A stretch of 64,000 nt of DNA from Methylorubrum extorquens (GTDB taxonomy: Bacteria; Pseudomonadota; Alphaproteobacteria; Rhizobiales; Beijerinckiaceae): positions 124,001 through 188,000 of the forward strand of contig NZ_JALJXF010000002.1 of assembly GCF_024169925.1 (NCBI RefSeq). The letters run 5' to 3'. Both the position numbers and the translations under genes were made by a program. Positions 42,963 to 51,010 of this stretch are shown piece after piece. How positions within the stretch are numbered: the stretch's first letter is position 1; every line of letters begins with the position of its first letter. The notes under the pieces were generated by a model. The model was given only the letters and a program-made list of their open reading frames with translations. It did no database searches and was not told where the DNA came from.

Positions 42963-43259
42963 TTGAGTTCGGACGCACACGTCATCAACCGGGCTGCCAG
43001 CGTCGGCGCGAGCGACCGCTTCGTGCGCTGGCTCGGCTGGATCGCGACCGTCACCGGCGTCCTGATGTTCGTCTCCTATCTCGACCAGATCCAGCTGAAC
43101 CTCGCCGGACAGAAGGGCTCGGTCATTCAGCCGCTCGCCACGGTGGTGAATTGCGGGCTGTGGACGACCTACGGCGCCCTGCGCCGGGATTGGCCGGTCT
43201 CCTTCGCCAACGCCCCCGGAATCGTCCTCGGAGCCGTCGCCCTGATCACCGCGCTCTGA
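42963..43259 (+). CDS. SemiSWEET/PQ-loop-like small sugar transporter
   Basis: A 98-residue membrane protein with three hydrophobic helices: FVRWLGWIATVTGVLMFVSY, VIQPLATVVNCGLWTTYGAL and FANAPGIVLGAVALITAL. The pattern G-hydrophobic-Q in helix 1, NCGLWTTYGALRRDWP in helix 2 and the asparagine in SFANAPG match SemiSWEET proteins, which work as dimers. The TTG start at 42963 is supported by GGGGAG upstream. It lies among sugar-related genes, but its cargo is unknown. Confidence 0.72.
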   Translation: MSSDAHVINRAASVGASDRFVRWLGWIATVTGVLMFVSYLDQIQLNLAGQKGSVIQPLATVVNCGLWTTYGALRRDWPVSFANAPGIVLGAVALITAL

Positions 43260-43293
43260 CGGGCCGGCCCGGCACTCGTCTTCAGCGCGCGCG

Positions 43294-44337
43294 TCAGGCG
43301 GGTTTCGCCTCGGCGAGTCCGGGCTCGGCGAGGCGAGGCTCGGCGAGTTTAGGCTCGGGACGGCGCCGCACGGCGTCGATGCGCGGCTGCAGCTTCGCCA
43401 GCGCCGCAGCCTCGAACAGGCCGAGATCCGCGCTCTCGGCCAGGGACGTCGTCATCTCGTCTTCCATGAAGGCGATGAAGGCGCGAACCCGCCGGGGCTG
43501 GTGCAGACGCGCCGGGTAGACGATGCGGACCCACCGATCCGTCCCACCCCACCAGTCCGGCAGGATGCGCACGAGGCGCCCGGTCCGCACGTCGTCGGCC
43601 ACGTCCCAGGCCGCCTTCATCGCGATGCCGAGATCCGCCAACGCGCCGACATGGCAGATCTCGCCGTCATTGCCGCCGGCCACGGAGCGGATCGGGATCT
43701 CGACCGATTCCTCGCCGCGCCACAGCCGCCACTGGCTCGGCGCCGGATCGCCCACCGTCAGGCAGGCATGGCCGGCGAGGTCGAAGGGATCGCGCGGCGT
43801 ACCGGCCTTCGCGAGATAGGCCGGGGAGGCGCACAGAACGCGCGCGTCCGGCACGAAGGCGCGGGCGATCAGGCGGCTGTCGGCGAGGGGCGCCTGCCGC
43901 ATGGCCACGTCGATTCGGCGCTCCACGAGGTCGAGGACGTCGTCGCTGGTCAGGATCTGGACCGAGATGTCGGGGTGGCGGGCGAGGAAGCGGGGCAGGC
44001 GCGGCGCGATCTGCCGCTGCGCGAAGCCCGCCGTGGCCGTTACGCGGACGACGCCGCTGGCACCGTCGCCGCAGACCTCCTCCGCCGCCTGGATGGCGTC
44101 GAGCGCCATCCGGCAGCGCCCGAGGAATTCCTGGCCCTCCTCGGTCAGGCCGAGCTGGCGCGTCGTCCGCTGGAGCAGGCGGACGCCGAGCTGCGCCTCC
44201 AGGCGCTTGAGTCGCTTGGAAACCACGGTGAGCGAGACGTCGAGTTCCTGCGCGGCACCGGACAGGCTGCCCGCCCGCATGATGGCGTCGAAGACGCGAA
44301 GATCGTCGATGCTGTCGAGCCGCCCCATCCGGCGCAT
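43294..44337 (-). CDS. LysR-family transcription regulator with a repetitive tail
   Basis: A regulator of about 347 residues. The N-terminal winged helix (DDLRVFDAIMRAGSLSGAAQ, LDVSLTVVSKRLKRLEAQLG) and the effector domain (QILTSDDVLDLVERRIDVAM) are typical, closest to the subgroup that uses short lateral arms. The C terminus ends in a degenerate 5-residue repeat (KLAEPRLAEPGLAEAKPA) encoded by tandem 15-base units. It is divergent from the Gfo/Idh/MocA gene, a likely target. The start at 44337 (or 44328) excludes a poor N-terminal extension. Confidence 0.88.
   Translation of the reverse strand: MRRMGRLDSIDDLRVFDAIMRAGSLSGAAQELDVSLTVVSKRLKRLEAQLGVRLLQRTTRQLGLTEEGQEFLGRCRMALDAIQAAEEVCGDGASGVVRVTATAGFAQRQIAPRLPRFLARHPDISVQILTSDDVLDLVERRIDVAMRQAPLADSRLIARAFVPDARVLCASPAYLAKAGTPRDPFDLAGHACLTVGDPAPSQWRLWRGEESVEIPIRSVAGGNDGEICHVGALADLGIAMKAAWDVADDVRTGRLVRILPDWWGGTDRWVRIVYPARLHQPRRVRAFIAFMEDEMTTSLAESADLGLFEAAALAKLQPRIDAVRRRPEPKLAEPRLAEPGLAEAKPA
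43310..43354. repeat. Three tandem 15-bp units in the 3' end of the LysR gene
   Basis: TCGGCGAGTCCGGGC, TCGGCGAGGCGAGGC and TCGGCGAGTTTAGGC follow one another; a partial fourth unit begins at 43355. On the coding strand they encode repeated L-A-E-P. Confidence 0.8.
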
Positions 44338-44611
44338 TAGAGCGCCGGTTCTCGCACTATCAAGAGATTGCGAGGACCCGTGCCTTAGATTCATATTTGA
44401 TCGTCAGCGAAATCGCTCTGCTGCGGCCGGGAACGGTCGAATCCCGCCATTCTTGCCTATGGGCGCAATCAGCCTTGCCGGATCGAGGGGGAGCGGATCG
44501 CCACCCGGTCTGTTTTCGATTCATGCGCTGACGGAAGGCGTGGCCGCATCGCGGCCGCCCGGCATGTCCTGACCCTTCGTCAGCCCGTCCCGCCCACGGA
44601 TAAAGTTCTTC

Positions 44612-45769
44612 ATGACCGGCACGACCTTCCCCCGCCCCGTCCAGGGCAAGACCGTCCGCTACGCCTTCGTCGGCCTGGGCGACATCACCCAGGAGGCGAT
44701 GCTGCCCGGGGTCCGCCACACCGGCAATTCGGAGGTCACCGCCCTCGTCACCGGCAATCCCGAGAAGGCGCGCCGGGTCGGTGAGCAATACGGCGTCACC
44801 GACACCTACGGCTACGATGAGTTCGGCACGCTGCTGGCCTCGGGGACCATCGACGCGATCTACCTCGCCACCCCGAACTGGCGCCACGCCGAGTTCGCGA
44901 TTCCCGCCCTCAAGGCCGGCATCCACGTGCTGGTGGAGAAGCCGCTCGAGATCTCGAGCGAAAAATGCCGGGAGATCATGGCGGTGCAGGCCGCCTCGTC
45001 GGCCAAGCTGATGGTCGCCTACCGGCTGCATTTCGAGCCGGCGACGCTCGCCACCATCGGCCTGATCCGCTCCGGCGCGCTCGGTGAACTCCTCACCTTC
45101 ACCTCGACCTTCACGCAGATGGTCTCGCCCGAGAACCATCGGGCGAAGAGCGGCGTCGAGGCCGGCCCGATCTTCGACATGGGCCCGTATACGATCAACG
45201 CCGCCCGCTACGTGTTCGGCGACGAGCCGACCGAGGTGGTCTCGGCCGTCGGCGTGCGCCACCCTGAGGCCGGGTTCGGCGACTTCGACGACACCGTCGC
45301 GGTCACCCTGCGCTTCCCCGGCAATCGCCTCGCGCAGTTCGTGCTGTCCTATTACGGCAGCGTGCTCGACACCTACGCGGTCGTCGGCACCAAGGGCAGC
45401 GTCGAGGTCAATCCGGCCTACATGTACGGCAAGCCGCTGGAGCGGACGGTGACCATCGGCGACGAGAAGCACCACGACAGCTTCAAGAACACCGACCATT
45501 TCGGCGGCGAGCTGAAGTACTTCTCGGATTGCATCCTGAACGGCACCGACCCCGAGCCCGATGCCGAGGAGGGCTACGCCGACCTGCGGGTGATCGAGGG
45601 GATCCTGAAGGCTCTGGAGAGCGGCGGCCCGGTGCGGCTCGAGCCGTTCGCGCGCACGAAGCGCATCAACCTCTCGGGACAGCTCCAGCAATTGCCGGCA
45701 CAGGCTCCGCCCGATCTCGTTGACGCGTCCAACCCCGGCCGGGGCAAGGACAAGTCTCCGCTGAACTGA
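44612..45769 (+). CDS. Gfo/Idh/MocA-family NAD(P)-dependent oxidoreductase
   Basis: A 385-residue dehydrogenase. The N-terminal Rossmann fold begins VRYAFVGLGDITQEAMLPGV; the family's active-site EKP is in HVLVEKPLEISSEKC; the C-terminal domain has DMGPYTINAARYVFGDEP and TKGSVEVNPAYMYG. Members oxidise sugars, inositols or their derivatives, or interconvert them with tightly bound NADP as in glucose-fructose oxidoreductase. An inositol 2-dehydrogenase-like role would connect it to the iolD/iolE operon 2 kb away, but this is inference. It is divergent from the LysR-type gene. Confidence 0.85.
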   Translation: MTGTTFPRPVQGKTVRYAFVGLGDITQEAMLPGVRHTGNSEVTALVTGNPEKARRVGEQYGVTDTYGYDEFGTLLASGTIDAIYLATPNWRHAEFAIPALKAGIHVLVEKPLEISSEKCREIMAVQAASSAKLMVAYRLHFEPATLATIGLIRSGALGELLTFTSTFTQMVSPENHRAKSGVEAGPIFDMGPYTINAARYVFGDEPTEVVSAVGVRHPEAGFGDFDDTVAVTLRFPGNRLAQFVLSYYGSVLDTYAVVGTKGSVEVNPAYMYGKPLERTVTIGDEKHHDSFKNTDHFGGELKYFSDCILNGTDPEPDAEEGYADLRVIEGILKALESGGPVRLEPFARTKRINLSGQLQQLPAQAPPDLVDASNPGRGKDKSPLN

Positions 45770-45805
45770 AGGCGCGGCGGGCCGAAGCCGTACCGAAAGA
45801 ACCGA

Positions 45806-45850
45806 GGCCGGGCCGGGCCGGGCGTGACCGACGCCCGGTCCGGCCCGGCC
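45806..45850 (+). terminator. 20-bp stem hairpin after the Gfo/Idh/MocA gene
   Basis: The arms 45806-45825 (GGCCGGGCCGGGCCGGGCGT) and 45831-45850 (ACGCCCGGTCCGGCCCGGCC) pair over 20 bases with one G-T wobble and a 5-base loop. It lies 36 bases after the stop, as a terminator would. Confidence 0.6.
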
Positions 45851-45931
45851 GCTCCCGTTTCGTCACCCCCCGCTTGGCCCGGACCGGCGCCGCCGGTCGC
45901 GACGAGGCTTGGCGCTTGCAAGCGATCCACC

Positions 45932-47179
45932 ATGACCCTGACCGAACCGACCGAGAACCGCCCCACGGATCCCGAGGCCGCCGAGGAGATACGTCCGGTG
46001 CGCGCCGCGCCGGGGCGCCACCCGACTCTCGTCCTGCTCGCGCTCGCGGTCGGGGGCTTCGCCATCGGCACCACGGAATTCGCCGCGATGAGCCTGCTGC
46101 CGGCCTTTGCTCCCGAACTCGGCATCGATGCGCCGACGGCCGGACACGTCATTAGCGCCTACGCTTTGGGCGTGGTGGTCGGCGCCCCCCTGATCGCCGT
46201 CCTGGCCGCGCGCTTCGCCCGCCGGACCCTGCTCGTCGGCCTCATGCTGCTGTTCGCCGTCGGCAACGCCCTCTCGGCGCTCGCGCCGGATTACGGCTGG
46301 ATGCTGGCCTTCCGCTTCATTGCCGGGCTGCCGCACGGGGCCTATTTCGGCGTGGCCTCTCTGGTCGCCGCCTCGCTCGTGCCGCGGGAGCGCCGGACGC
46401 AGGCGGTCTCGCGGGTGATCCTCGGCCTGTCGGTGGCCACCATCGTCGGCGTGCCGCTCGCCAACGGCATCGGGCAGGTCGTCGGCTGGCGCTGGAGCTT
46501 CGCCCTCGTGGCGGCGCTCGCCACCCTCACGGCGATCCTGGTCCAGCTCTTCGCTCCCCTCGGCCGGCCCGTCCAGGGTGCCAGCGCCCTGCGCGAACTC
46601 GGTGCCCTGAAGCGGGGGCAGGTCTGGCTCACCCTGATGACCGGCGCCATCGGTTTCGGCGGCCTGTTCTCGGTCTACACCTATCTCGCCTCGACCCTGC
46701 TCGAGGTCACGCACGCCTCTCCCGTGGTGATCCCCGCGGTGCTCGCGGTGTTCGGCCTCGGCCTGACCGCCGGAACCTTCGTCTGCGCCTGGGCCGGCGA
46801 CCGGGCCCTGATGCCGGCGATCGGCCTCACCCTGCTGTGGGGCGCCGGCGCGCTCGCCCTCTATCCCCTCGCGACCGGGAACGTCTGGACCATGGTGGCG
46901 GCGGTGTTCCTGATCGGCTCCGGCGGCGGCCTGTCGAGCCTGCTCCAGGCTCGGCTGATGGACGTGGCCGAGGATGCGCAGACGATGGCGGCGGCCCTGA
47001 ACCATTCGGCCTTCAACACCGCCAACGCCCTCGGACCGTGGCTGGCCGGCCTCGCGCTGGCGGCCGGATACGGCCTGCCGACGACGGGCGTGGTCGGCAT
47101 GGGCCTCGCCCTCTCGGGCTTCGCCATCTGGGCGGTGTCGTACCTGCTGGATCGCCGGGCCGTTGCGGTGCGGCGCTGA
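45932..47179 (+). CDS. MFS transporter, AraJ-like (DHA1) exporter
   Basis: A 415-residue transporter with 12 expected helices. It opens LVLLALAVGGFAIGTTEFAA, the usual start of the AraJ/YdhP-type sugar- and drug-efflux group, and has the motif-A-like loop AVLAARFARRTLLVGLML and the PHGAYFGVASLVAASLVPRE segment. The start at 45932 follows the terminator hairpin. It may export sugars or their derivatives; the substrate cannot be told from sequence. Confidence 0.88.
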   Translation: MTLTEPTENRPTDPEAAEEIRPVRAAPGRHPTLVLLALAVGGFAIGTTEFAAMSLLPAFAPELGIDAPTAGHVISAYALGVVVGAPLIAVLAARFARRTLLVGLMLLFAVGNALSALAPDYGWMLAFRFIAGLPHGAYFGVASLVAASLVPRERRTQAVSRVILGLSVATIVGVPLANGIGQVVGWRWSFALVAALATLTAILVQLFAPLGRPVQGASALRELGALKRGQVWLTLMTGAIGFGGLFSVYTYLASTLLEVTHASPVVIPAVLAVFGLGLTAGTFVCAWAGDRALMPAIGLTLLWGAGALALYPLATGNVWTMVAAVFLIGSGGGLSSLLQARLMDVAEDAQTMAAALNHSAFNTANALGPWLAGLALAAGYGLPTTGVVGMGLALSGFAIWAVSYLLDRRAVAVRR

Positions 47180-47420
47180 CCGGAACCGGCCTTCTTCGGT
47201 TAAAGAGCGTTGCGCCCCGCGCCCGGCCTCGCCCACGAAACGTCGCGGACGAGATCCGACGAGATCGGGCAATCACCGTCCTCACCGCATCGTCGGCATG
47301 ACGAAGTCGGCGCCGGCGCGGTCGGGCAACGGGAGGCGGTGCGGGCGGGGACCGGCATCGGCATCCTGCACGACTTCGCCGCCGCCGGGCTGCCCGACCG
47401 CGTGCGCATCCTGGAAGGTG

Positions 47421-47566
47421 CTAGAGCCGTACCCGACCTGATTGCATCAGGTCGGCGTCTCTCGCGCATCGTGCTGGATATCGGATCCAGCACGATGCGC
47501 TCGGCTTTTGTTTTTACATCATCTTTTTCCGAAAGCCGGAAACCACCTTTCGGGATGATGCTCTAG
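47421..47566. repeat. MITE-like palindromic element bounded by CTAGAGC/GCTCTAG
   Basis: The 146-base segment begins CTAGAGC and ends GCTCTAG. Inside are a 10-base stem (CCGACCTGAT/ATCAGGTCGG), a 16-base stem (47464-47500), and a right part with CATCATC...CCGAAA and TTTCGG...GATGATG. The right part resembles dispersed palindromes of Hyphomicrobiales genomes as I remember them. Confidence 0.65.
47464..47500. terminator. 16-bp perfect stem hairpin followed by a T-rich run
   Basis: GCGCATCGTGCTGGAT pairs exactly with 47485-47500 around the loop ATCGG and is followed by TCGGCTTTTGTTTTT. It is a convincing intrinsic terminator for the plus-strand MFS gene and lies within the repeat element. Confidence 0.75.
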
Positions 47567-47580
47567 GCCTCTGATTTGAT

Positions 47581-47624
47581 GCGCATTCTTTCGGCGAACC
47601 GGCTTCCACTTCGTCGAAATGCGC
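47581..47624. repeat. Short dispersed palindromic repeat
   Basis: GCGCATT and AATGCGC close a 44-base element with internal TTCGGCGAACCGG and CTTCCACTTCGTCGAA. It resembles the widespread Bradyrhizobium/Methylobacterium palindromes and abuts the iolE stop. Confidence 0.6.
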
Positions 47625-47625
47625 T

Positions 47626-48642
47626 CTATGCGAGCCCGGACAGGGCCAGCTCCGCGAGCGGGAACAGCGTCGCTGCGGGCGATTGCGATGGGGCGTTGCG
47701 GGGCGAAGGCGCTCCGACCGCTGCGCGGGCGAGCGACCCCGTCCATGTCGTCAGGCCCGCACCGATCGCCTCCCGACGCACGGTCTCCAGCCCGATCCGA
47801 CCGTAGATGCGCGGATCGGCGATCTGGGGATCCTGCTCCGCCTCGACGATCAGCCAGCCGCGATACTTGATGTCGGCGAGTGCGCGGAGCACAGGGCCGA
47901 AGGCGAGGCTGCCGTCCCCCGGCACCGTGAACATCCCCGCCAGGACGCCGTCGAGGAAGCTGCCTCCCGCGGCCTCGACGGCGGCGAAGGCCGGTGGGCG
48001 CACATCCTTGCAGTGGACATGGGCGATCCGTTCCGGATGTTCGCGGATCAGCGCGACCGGATCGATCCCGCCCAACACCGCGTGGCCGGTATCGAGCACG
48101 AGGCCGACATGGCTCGGGGTGTGGGCGAGCATCGCGCTCAGGTCGGTCACGCTCTGGACCGCGGTGCCGAGATGGTGGTGGTAGGCCAGCCGGAAGCCCT
48201 CGCGGGCCAGGTACTCGGACAGGTGCGTCAGCTCCCGGCCGAAGCGGCGCCAGCCCGCCCAGTCCAGCACCGGCCGGTGGGCCAGGGGCACGCGGCGCAG
48301 GCCGTGGATGGAGGTGGAGCATTCGGCGGCGATGAAGACGTCGCATCCCATCGCCCTCAGCAGCCGAAGATGCGGCTGGAGCGCCTCGATCTCCGCCTCG
48401 GCATCGACGGTGAGCAGGCTGCTGGCGTACCAGCCCGCGGCCAGGGCCAGCCCGGACGGAGCCAGGAGGGCCGAGAGTGCCGCGGGCTCGCGGGGGAAGG
48501 CGCCGCCCAGTTCGATCCCGTCGTAGCCGATCGCGGCGGCCTCGTGGAACATCCGCTCCAGCGGTGTCCCGGCCCCGAGTTCGGGCAGGTCGTCGTTGAT
48601 CCAGGCGATGGGGCTGACCCCGAAGCGGATACGCTCAGACAC
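47626..48642 (-). CDS. iolE: IolE-like 2-keto-myo-inositol dehydratase (TIM-barrel epimerase family)
   Basis: A 338-residue xylose-isomerase-like TIM-barrel protein. WINDDLPELGAGTPLERMFH, YDGIELGGAFPREPAALSAL, FRLAYHHHLGTAVQSVTDLS, VGLVLDTGHAVLGGIDPVAL and HVHCKDVRPPAF closely follow the IolE pattern, including the metal-binding histidines, aspartates and glutamates (ending in LIVEAEQDP). The last 40 residues are a low-complexity extension. GTG start; the gene overlaps the upstream transporter stop by 8 bases. IolE dehydrates scyllo-inosose to the dione that IolD hydrolyses. Confidence 0.85.
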   Translation of the reverse strand: MSERIRFGVSPIAWINDDLPELGAGTPLERMFHEAAAIGYDGIELGGAFPREPAALSALLAPSGLALAAGWYASSLLTVDAEAEIEALQPHLRLLRAMGCDVFIAAECSTSIHGLRRVPLAHRPVLDWAGWRRFGRELTHLSEYLAREGFRLAYHHHLGTAVQSVTDLSAMLAHTPSHVGLVLDTGHAVLGGIDPVALIREHPERIAHVHCKDVRPPAFAAVEAAGGSFLDGVLAGMFTVPGDGSLAFGPVLRALADIKYRGWLIVEAEQDPQIADPRIYGRIGLETVRREAIGAGLTTWTGSLARAAVGAPSPRNAPSQSPAATLFPLAELALSGLA

Positions 48643-50068
48643 GGGCGCCTCCCGCGGACAGCTCCGCCTCGATCGATTCCAGGCTCCGATCCCGCGTCTC
48701 CGGCAGCCAGCGCGCCGTGAAGACCACCCCGAACAGGCAGCAGCCGCCGAACAGGAAGAAGGTCGCGAAGTCGAGGGTCTGCACGACGGGCAGGAAGGCG
48801 AGCGAGATCAGCGCGTTGGTGAGCCACAGAACCGCGACGCTCGCGCCGATCATCAGCCCGCGCACCCGCAGCGGGAAGATCTCCGACATCATGATCCAGC
48901 TCACGAGCTGGATGGTCCCCTGCACGATCGCGAGGAAGCCGAACATGCCGACGGTCAGGAGGTAGGGCCGGGCCGGGTTGTCGAGCGGCACGACGATGCC
49001 GATCACGCCGATGAAGACGTGCAGCGCCGTCGCGCAGCCGAAGCCGAGGATCAGCATCGAGCGGCGTCCGACGCGGTTGACCACCATCACGCCGACGAGC
49101 ATCGCCACGATGCTGATCAGGCCGTTCAGCACGTTGAAGATCAGGGCCGTGTTCCGGGTGAAGCCGGCCTGCTCAAGGACTTGCGTCCCGTAATACATCA
49201 CCGAGTTGATGCCGGTGAGCTGCGCGAGCGCGGCCAGCCCCATGCCGACGAAGAGCAGGCGCACCAGCCAGGGCTCCGCCACGAGGTCGCGCCAGCTGGT
49301 CGAGCGCTTGACCGCGTCGAGCCGCGCGAGGACGCGCACCTCTTCCATCTCGGCCTGGGCGCGGGCCTCGGAGCGGATCGTGCGCAGCACGTCCAGGGCT
49401 TCGGGGGAGCGGCCCTGCGCCATCAGCCAGCGCGGGCTCTCGGGCATCCGGCGCATCCCGAGGAACAGGACGACGGCGGGCAGGAGCGCGACGGCGAGCA
49501 TGATGCGCCAGACGTGCTCGTTGCCGCCCAGCACGTTGCCGATGACGGCGTTGAACAGGAAGGCCAGGAACTGGCCGGACACGATCATGATGTCGTTGCG
49601 GCCGATCATGCTGCCGCGCTGCTCCGCCGGGGCGACCTCGGAGAGGTAGACCGGCACCGTGACCGACGCGCCGCCGACCGCGAGGCCGAGCACGACGCGG
49701 AAGACGATGAGGATGTCGTAGGTCGGCGCCAGGACGCAGCCGAGCGCGCCGACGAAGAACAGGGCGCCGAGGCCTGTGATGGTGACCCGCCGCCCGATCC
49801 GGTCCGAGATCCGCCCGCCGGCCAGGGCGCCGAGGGTCGCGCCGATCAGCAGGCTGAAGGTGACGAACCCCTCTTGGAGCGGCGACAGGCCGAAATAGTC
49901 GGCGATGTAGGACAACGCCCCGTTCAGCACGCCGGTGTCGTAGCCGAACAGCAACCCGCCGAAGGTGGCGATCACGCCGATCAGGCTGAGGCGGGCGGTG
50001 TGACGACCCTTGCCGAGTTCCGGCAGATCGAGGGCGACCGTGTCCGGCGCCATGGTTCCATGGGACAT
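48635..50068 (-). CDS. Sugar porter family MFS transporter (IolT/XylE-like)
   Basis: A 477-residue, 12-helix symporter. Sugar porter signatures are visible: GGLLFGYDTGVLNGAL in helix 1, GGRISDRIGRRVTITG after helix 2, RVVLGLAVGGASVTVPVYLS, PESPRWLMAQGR, QLTGINSVMYYG in helix 7, and PETRDRSLESIEAEL at the end. It lies between the SDR and iolE genes in one operon, so myo-inositol or a related polyol is the likely cargo. Confidence 0.9.
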   Translation of the reverse strand: MSHGTMAPDTVALDLPELGKGRHTARLSLIGVIATFGGLLFGYDTGVLNGALSYIADYFGLSPLQEGFVTFSLLIGATLGALAGGRISDRIGRRVTITGLGALFFVGALGCVLAPTYDILIVFRVVLGLAVGGASVTVPVYLSEVAPAEQRGSMIGRNDIMIVSGQFLAFLFNAVIGNVLGGNEHVWRIMLAVALLPAVVLFLGMRRMPESPRWLMAQGRSPEALDVLRTIRSEARAQAEMEEVRVLARLDAVKRSTSWRDLVAEPWLVRLLFVGMGLAALAQLTGINSVMYYGTQVLEQAGFTRNTALIFNVLNGLISIVAMLVGVMVVNRVGRRSMLILGFGCATALHVFIGVIGIVVPLDNPARPYLLTVGMFGFLAIVQGTIQLVSWIMMSEIFPLRVRGLMIGASVAVLWLTNALISLAFLPVVQTLDFATFFLFGGCCLFGVVFTARWLPETRDRSLESIEAELSAGGARV

Positions 50069-50183
50069 GTGCTCGTTCCTCCCCGGTGTGGTTTTTGTCG
50101 GCTTGTCGTCGCGGCCCGAGGTCGGCGGCCCGAGGTCGGCGGCCTCGGGCGGTGGCCGGAGGCCGCGTTCTCAGGCGGCGTCC

Positions 50184-51008
50184 TCAGGCAGCGTGGCGCC
50201 CGCCATCCACCGGGAGCGCGGCTCCGGTGATGAAGGCCGAGTCCGGGCTCGCCAGGAACAGCACCGCCAGGGCGCAGTCGCGGGCGGAGGCGAGCCGGTT
50301 CATCGGCTGGCGGGCCCGGAGCATCGCGTAGTGGGCGGCCGGATCGGGCTGCGCCTCGGCGTGCTCCCAGGTCATCGGCGTATCGATCACGCCGGGACAG
50401 ACCGCGTTGACGCGGACGTTGAACGGGGCCAGCTCCACGGCCAGCGCCCGCGTGACCCCCGTCATGCCCGCCTTGGAGGCGGTGTAGGCGACGGCACCGC
50501 CCAACCCCTTCAGCGAGGTGATCGACGCCATGTTGACGATCGATCCCTGCCGCGCCTCGCACATGGCCGGCGCCAGGAGGCGGGTGAGCTGCACCGCCCC
50601 GTTCAGGTTGAGTTCCACCGTCGACATGAAGTTGTCGGGGGTGGTCTCCGCCAGGGAGCCGCGGATCGTGGCGCCGGCATTGTTGACGAGGACGCCGACG
50701 CGGCCCCCGCCGACGGCCTGCGCCTCCTCGGCGAGGCGCTCCAGGTAGGCGAGGTCGGTGACGTCCCCGGGCAGGACGGTGGTGCGGGGGCCGAGTTCGG
50801 CGGCGAGCGCTTCGAGGCGGCCGGCGGTGAGGCCGTTCAGGACGACGTGGGCACCCTCGGCGTGGAGGATGCGGGCCGTCTCCGCCCCGACGCCGCTGCC
50901 GGCGCCGGTGATCACGGCCGTCTCGCCCGCGAGCCGGTCCGACGGGCGGTGCGGCGGCGCGTAGCTCAGGCCCTCGCGCAGGCCGCTCGCAGGAGTGGGG
51001 CTCGCCAT
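50184..51008 (-). CDS. Short-chain dehydrogenase/reductase
   Basis: A 274-residue SDR. The NAD(P) motif is AVITGAGSGVGAETARIL, followed by NNAGATIRGS, the serine in NMASITSLKG and the catalytic YTASK (about residue 180), and PGVIDTPMTWEHAE. Its start lies 2 bases after the stop of the enolase-superfamily gene, so it is coupled to the polyol/sugar-acid operon. It probably oxidises a hydroxyl of the pathway substrate or an intermediate. Confidence 0.88.
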   Translation of the reverse strand: MASPTPASGLREGLSYAPPHRPSDRLAGETAVITGAGSGVGAETARILHAEGAHVVLNGLTAGRLEALAAELGPRTTVLPGDVTDLAYLERLAEEAQAVGGGRVGVLVNNAGATIRGSLAETTPDNFMSTVELNLNGAVQLTRLLAPAMCEARQGSIVNMASITSLKGLGGAVAYTASKAGMTGVTRALAVELAPFNVRVNAVCPGVIDTPMTWEHAEAQPDPAAHYAMLRARQPMNRLASARDCALAVLFLASPDSAFITGAALPVDGGRHAA

Positions 51009-51010
51009 GG

